Shown here: positions 11,696-13,509 of the stretch, in pieces
How positions within the stretch are numbered: the first letter of the stretch is position 1
Layout of the letters: each line of letters starts with the position of its first letter
NCBI GenBank assembly: GCA_038320555.1
Contig: JBBQEJ010000138.1
Location: 1-13,509, forward strand
Length of the DNA stretch: 13,509 nt
Origin: JALZOC01 sp038320555
GTDB lineage: Bacteria > Acidobacteriota > Vicinamibacteria > Vicinamibacterales > 2-12-FULL-66-21
Direction of reading: 5' to 3'
Position numbers and translations under genes: made by a program
Notes under the pieces: model-generated
What the model saw: only the letters and a program-made list of their open reading frames with translations
Database searches by the model: none
What the model was told of the DNA's origin: nothing

Positions 11696-12760
11696 ATGAG
11701 CAGACACTCGCTGACCGCACTTGCCGTTCTCTCCGCGGCCATCCTGGCCGCGCCTCGCGTCGCGCACGCGCAGACGTTCAAGGTCGAAAAGTTCGATATC
11801 AAAGGCGAAGGAGGCACGGACTACGTCTCGGTCGAGGCCGCGACGGGCCGCGTGTTCGTGTCGCGTTCCACCCACGTGATGGTGGTCGACGGGGCCACGG
11901 GCAAGGTACTCGGCGACATTCCGAACACGCCGGGCGTCCACGGCGCCGGTCTCGACACCAAGGCAGGTCACGGGTTTACGACGAACAGCGGCGACCAGAC
12001 CGTGACGATGTTCGATCTCAAGACGCTCGGTGTGCTCAAACAGATCAAGGTCGGCCCCGGTCTCGACGGCGTCATGTACGACGAGGCCGATGACAAGATC
12101 ATCCTCACGAATCACAGCCGCCCCATCGGCACGCTCACCGCGATCGATCCCAACACCGGTGACATCGTCGCCACCGTGGAGCTCGAAGACACCGCGCCGG
12201 AAGGTGCCGCGGCCGATGGCAAGGGACACATCTTCGTCAACAACGAGAGCAAGAATACGATCCAGGTGATTGACGTCAAGACGTGGAAGGCGACCGCATC
12301 GTGGCCGCTCGCACCGTGCGACGGGCCGACCGGAATCGCATACGACAAGGCATCGAACCGCATCTTCTCCGGTTGCAGCAGGACATCGGTCGTCGTGGAT
12401 GCGAGCACGGGCAAAGTCGTGGCGTCGATCCCGAACGGCACGCGGGTTGACGCCCTGGGCTGGGATTCGTCGAAAAAGCTGATCTATATTCCGAATGGGG
12501 GCGAGGGCAACGTCACGGTCGTCCATCAGGATTCGCCAGACAAGTACACGGTGGTTGGCACCGTCCCCACGTTCGCCGGCGCGAAGACGATTACCGTGGA
12601 TCCGGCAACGCACAACGCATACCTTTTCCAGCCCGAGCGCGGTCCGGTTCCGGCGCCACCCGCTGACGCGCCACCGCCACCGCCCGCTGGACAGGGTGGC
12701 CGCGGCCGCGGTCCGCAGGGTCCGATCGTCGCTGCGTGGTTCATCGTCATCAAGCAGTAG
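11696..12760 (+). CDS. Exported YncE-like beta-propeller protein
   Basis: The start at ATG 11696 is chosen because GAGG lies six bases upstream and a clean signal peptide follows: SLTALAVLSAAILAAPRVAHA, with cleavage before QTF at residue 26. An earlier ATG at 11576 would put 40 unrelated residues in front. The 354-residue protein repeats the YVTN/YncE blade pattern, a strand with 'vfVs....v.VvD..tGkvl..I' and then 'Gv.g...d': FVSRSTHVMVVDGATGKVLG, FDLKTLGVLKQIKVGPGLDG, LTAIDPNTGDIVATVEL, QVIDVKTWKATASWPLAPCD, SVVVDASTGKVVASIPNGTR, and a last blade interrupted by a Pro/Gly-rich loop (PAPPADAPPPPPAGQGGRGR) before IVAAWFIVIKQ. Two cysteines (CDGP, GCSR) may form a disulfide. It is periplasmic and probably a binding scaffold. 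The ligand is unknown. Confidence 0.88.
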   Translation: MSRHSLTALAVLSAAILAAPRVAHAQTFKVEKFDIKGEGGTDYVSVEAATGRVFVSRSTHVMVVDGATGKVLGDIPNTPGVHGAGLDTKAGHGFTTNSGDQTVTMFDLKTLGVLKQIKVGPGLDGVMYDEADDKIILTNHSRPIGTLTAIDPNTGDIVATVELEDTAPEGAAADGKGHIFVNNESKNTIQVIDVKTWKATASWPLAPCDGPTGIAYDKASNRIFSGCSRTSVVVDASTGKVVASIPNGTRVDALGWDSSKKLIYIPNGGEGNVTVVHQDSPDKYTVVGTVPTFAGAKTITVDPATHNAYLFQPERGPVPAPPADAPPPPPAGQGGRGRGPQGPIVAAWFIVIKQ

Positions 12761-12823
12761 GGACCCGGATCCGAGAGGCATCCTCGAGGGCTCTGGTGTG
12801 CCTCTTGCTCGCTCGCTCAGGCA

Positions 12824-13390
12824 ATGGCGCGGCTGGAAGCTGCATCCGCATCGGTTGTGGGCGCTCTCGGCATCTGGTGTATGGCGGGGCTGTATGCTCC
12901 ACCTACTCCGGCCGCGGGCGTACGTCTGACGACAGTCCCTCCATCCGCGTTGCGCGAACGGCGACTCGATGCCATTCGCCATGCGAATGTGTGGAGGGCA
13001 ACCGACATTCGCGCGATAGACCTGAAGGCCGGGCCGCAAGGACCTTTCGCGTTCGCGGCGGGAGAGACGGTGACCTGCGACTTCGTGCAGCGGCCGCACG
13101 GAAGCGGCAGTACGCCGAAGTTCGCCTGCGCGCTGCCCTCAGGGCGCGAGCTGAAGGTCCGATACGGCAGCAAGAACGGCGAAGTTTATGCGCAGGTCGC
13201 CGCGACCCGATTGTTGTGGGTTCTGGGCTTCGGGGCCGACCGGATGTATCCGGTGAGAGTCGTGTGTCGCGGTTGCCCGCCGGATCCATTCAAGGACCGG
13301 ACGCCGGCAGACCATGCAAAGCCTGTGGTGTTCGACCCATCGACGATCGACGTTAGCGCGGATGGCAAAACGACGCCATCGCGGCGGTGA
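12824..13390 (+). CDS. N-terminal part of an unnamed Acidobacteria-type family, probably truncated
   Basis: The 188-residue frame starts at ATG 12824 (weak site AGG close upstream). Residues 1-31 are a signal peptide or anchor (SVVGALGIWCMAGLYAPPTP). The body contains ANVWRATDIRAIDLKAGPQG, ETVTCDFVQRP, TPKFACALPSGRELKVRYGS, NGEVYAQVAATRLLWVLGFG and ADRMYPVRVVCRGCPPDPFK. I recall this series from uncharacterised acidobacterial proteins of roughly twice this length. The 'K.KYG...EVY.EVAATRLL..LGFG' part looks like the N-lobe of HipA- or PI-kinase-like folds, but catalytic residues would lie in the missing half, so enzyme activity is only a guess. The frame ends TGA at 13388-13390 in a low-quality tail (VSADGKTTPSRR). 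The family's C-terminal motifs reappear at once in another frame, so the gene seems to have an internal deletion. Confidence 0.65.
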   Translation: MARLEAASASVVGALGIWCMAGLYAPPTPAAGVRLTTVPPSALRERRLDAIRHANVWRATDIRAIDLKAGPQGPFAFAAGETVTCDFVQRPHGSGSTPKFACALPSGRELKVRYGSKNGEVYAQVAATRLLWVLGFGADRMYPVRVVCRGCPPDPFKDRTPADHAKPVVFDPSTIDVSADGKTTPSRR

Positions 13391-13509
13391 ACTTCAAAGA
13401 GTGGTCGAGGATGGCGATTTGGAAGGGATCGGGTGCAGATTGCATCGGCAACCTGCCCGGGTCGTGGAGCGGGACACTGCACGATCCCCGGATTGGAGAA
13501 TCGGGCCGC
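13378..13509 (+). pseudogene. C-terminal part of the same family, in another frame, running off the window
   Basis: A frame open to the right edge reads IAAVNFKEWSRMAIWKG, then ADCIGNLPGSWSGTLHDPRI and GESGR. This resembles the late section of the same unnamed family, where I recall a 'VNL.EWS..PVWK....C.GNLP.S..GTL.dP.IsEaGR' pattern that normally follows more than 100 residues after the CRGCP motif. It overlaps the stop of the preceding frame (GTGA), so translational coupling could still join the halves. The family relation is from memory and from context. Confidence 0.45.

Noticed and set aside
12774..12805. Hairpin AGAGGCA / TGCCTCT after the YncE-like gene
   Set aside because: A seven-base stem with an 18-base loop and no T-run is too weak for an intrinsic terminator.
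11672..13099. Open frame of 475 codons on the minus strand
   Set aside because: It is antisense to the YncE-like gene, which has signal peptide and blade repeats; the product is Arg/His-rich and motif-free.

Overview
The window looks like high-GC chromosomal DNA from a Gram-negative soil-type bacterium, most likely an Acidobacteriota of the Vicinamibacteria kind. The grounds are the overall composition, a TonB-C lipoprotein, a Tat-dependent cupin, an M1 peptidase of the exported type, a YncE-like propeller, and a piece of an ADOP/MacB-type permease. The lineage is an inference from gene content and was not tested. No tRNA, rRNA, CRISPR array, IS element or phage module is visible.

Layout. 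1-259 (+) is the 3' end of a HEAT-repeat gene. 350-602 (+) carries broken pieces of a UspA-like gene and of a FluC/CrcB fluoride channel. 714-1370 (+) encodes a lipoprotein with an Ala/Lys-rich helix and a TonB C-terminal domain. 1474-1884 (-) is a small exported protein of unknown role. 1987-2760 holds three damaged small genes: a truncated lipoprotein, a two-helix membrane protein interrupted by an in-frame TAG, and a DUF2182-like C-terminal piece. From 8319 down to about 2803 (-) there is one tightly packed, probably co-transcribed set: exported M1 metallopeptidase, polytopic membrane protein (start overlaps the peptidase stop), REC-HD-GYP response regulator, NAD synthetase, and a Tat-signal cupin with a one-base frameshift.

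Divergent from that set, behind a good TATAAT box, is an orphan 2,4-diaminopentanoate dehydrogenase-like oxidoreductase (8435-9439, +). It is followed by an antisense XRE helix-turn-helix remnant and the catalytic C-terminus of an alpha/beta hydrolase. 9937-10515 (+) is a PAS protein ending in a CxxC...CxxC module. A decayed ADOP permease tail (10549-10699, -) precedes a three-gene minus-strand cassette of one XRE regulator and two tiny membrane proteins. A YncE-like beta-propeller gene (11696-12760, +) diverges from this cassette. Between them lies an 18-bp imperfect palindrome whose two arms hold the candidate -35 boxes of both promoters. The window ends in a gene of an unnamed Acidobacteria-type family that seems to have lost its middle (12824 to the right edge, +).

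The most notable overall pattern is the density of gene remnants, about nine in 13.5 kb, lying between intact housekeeping and signalling genes. The most system-like element is the XRE/small-membrane-protein cassette with its shared divergent operator. I see no clear new defence or biosynthetic system. Family assignments come from motif recognition by eye, without database searches.
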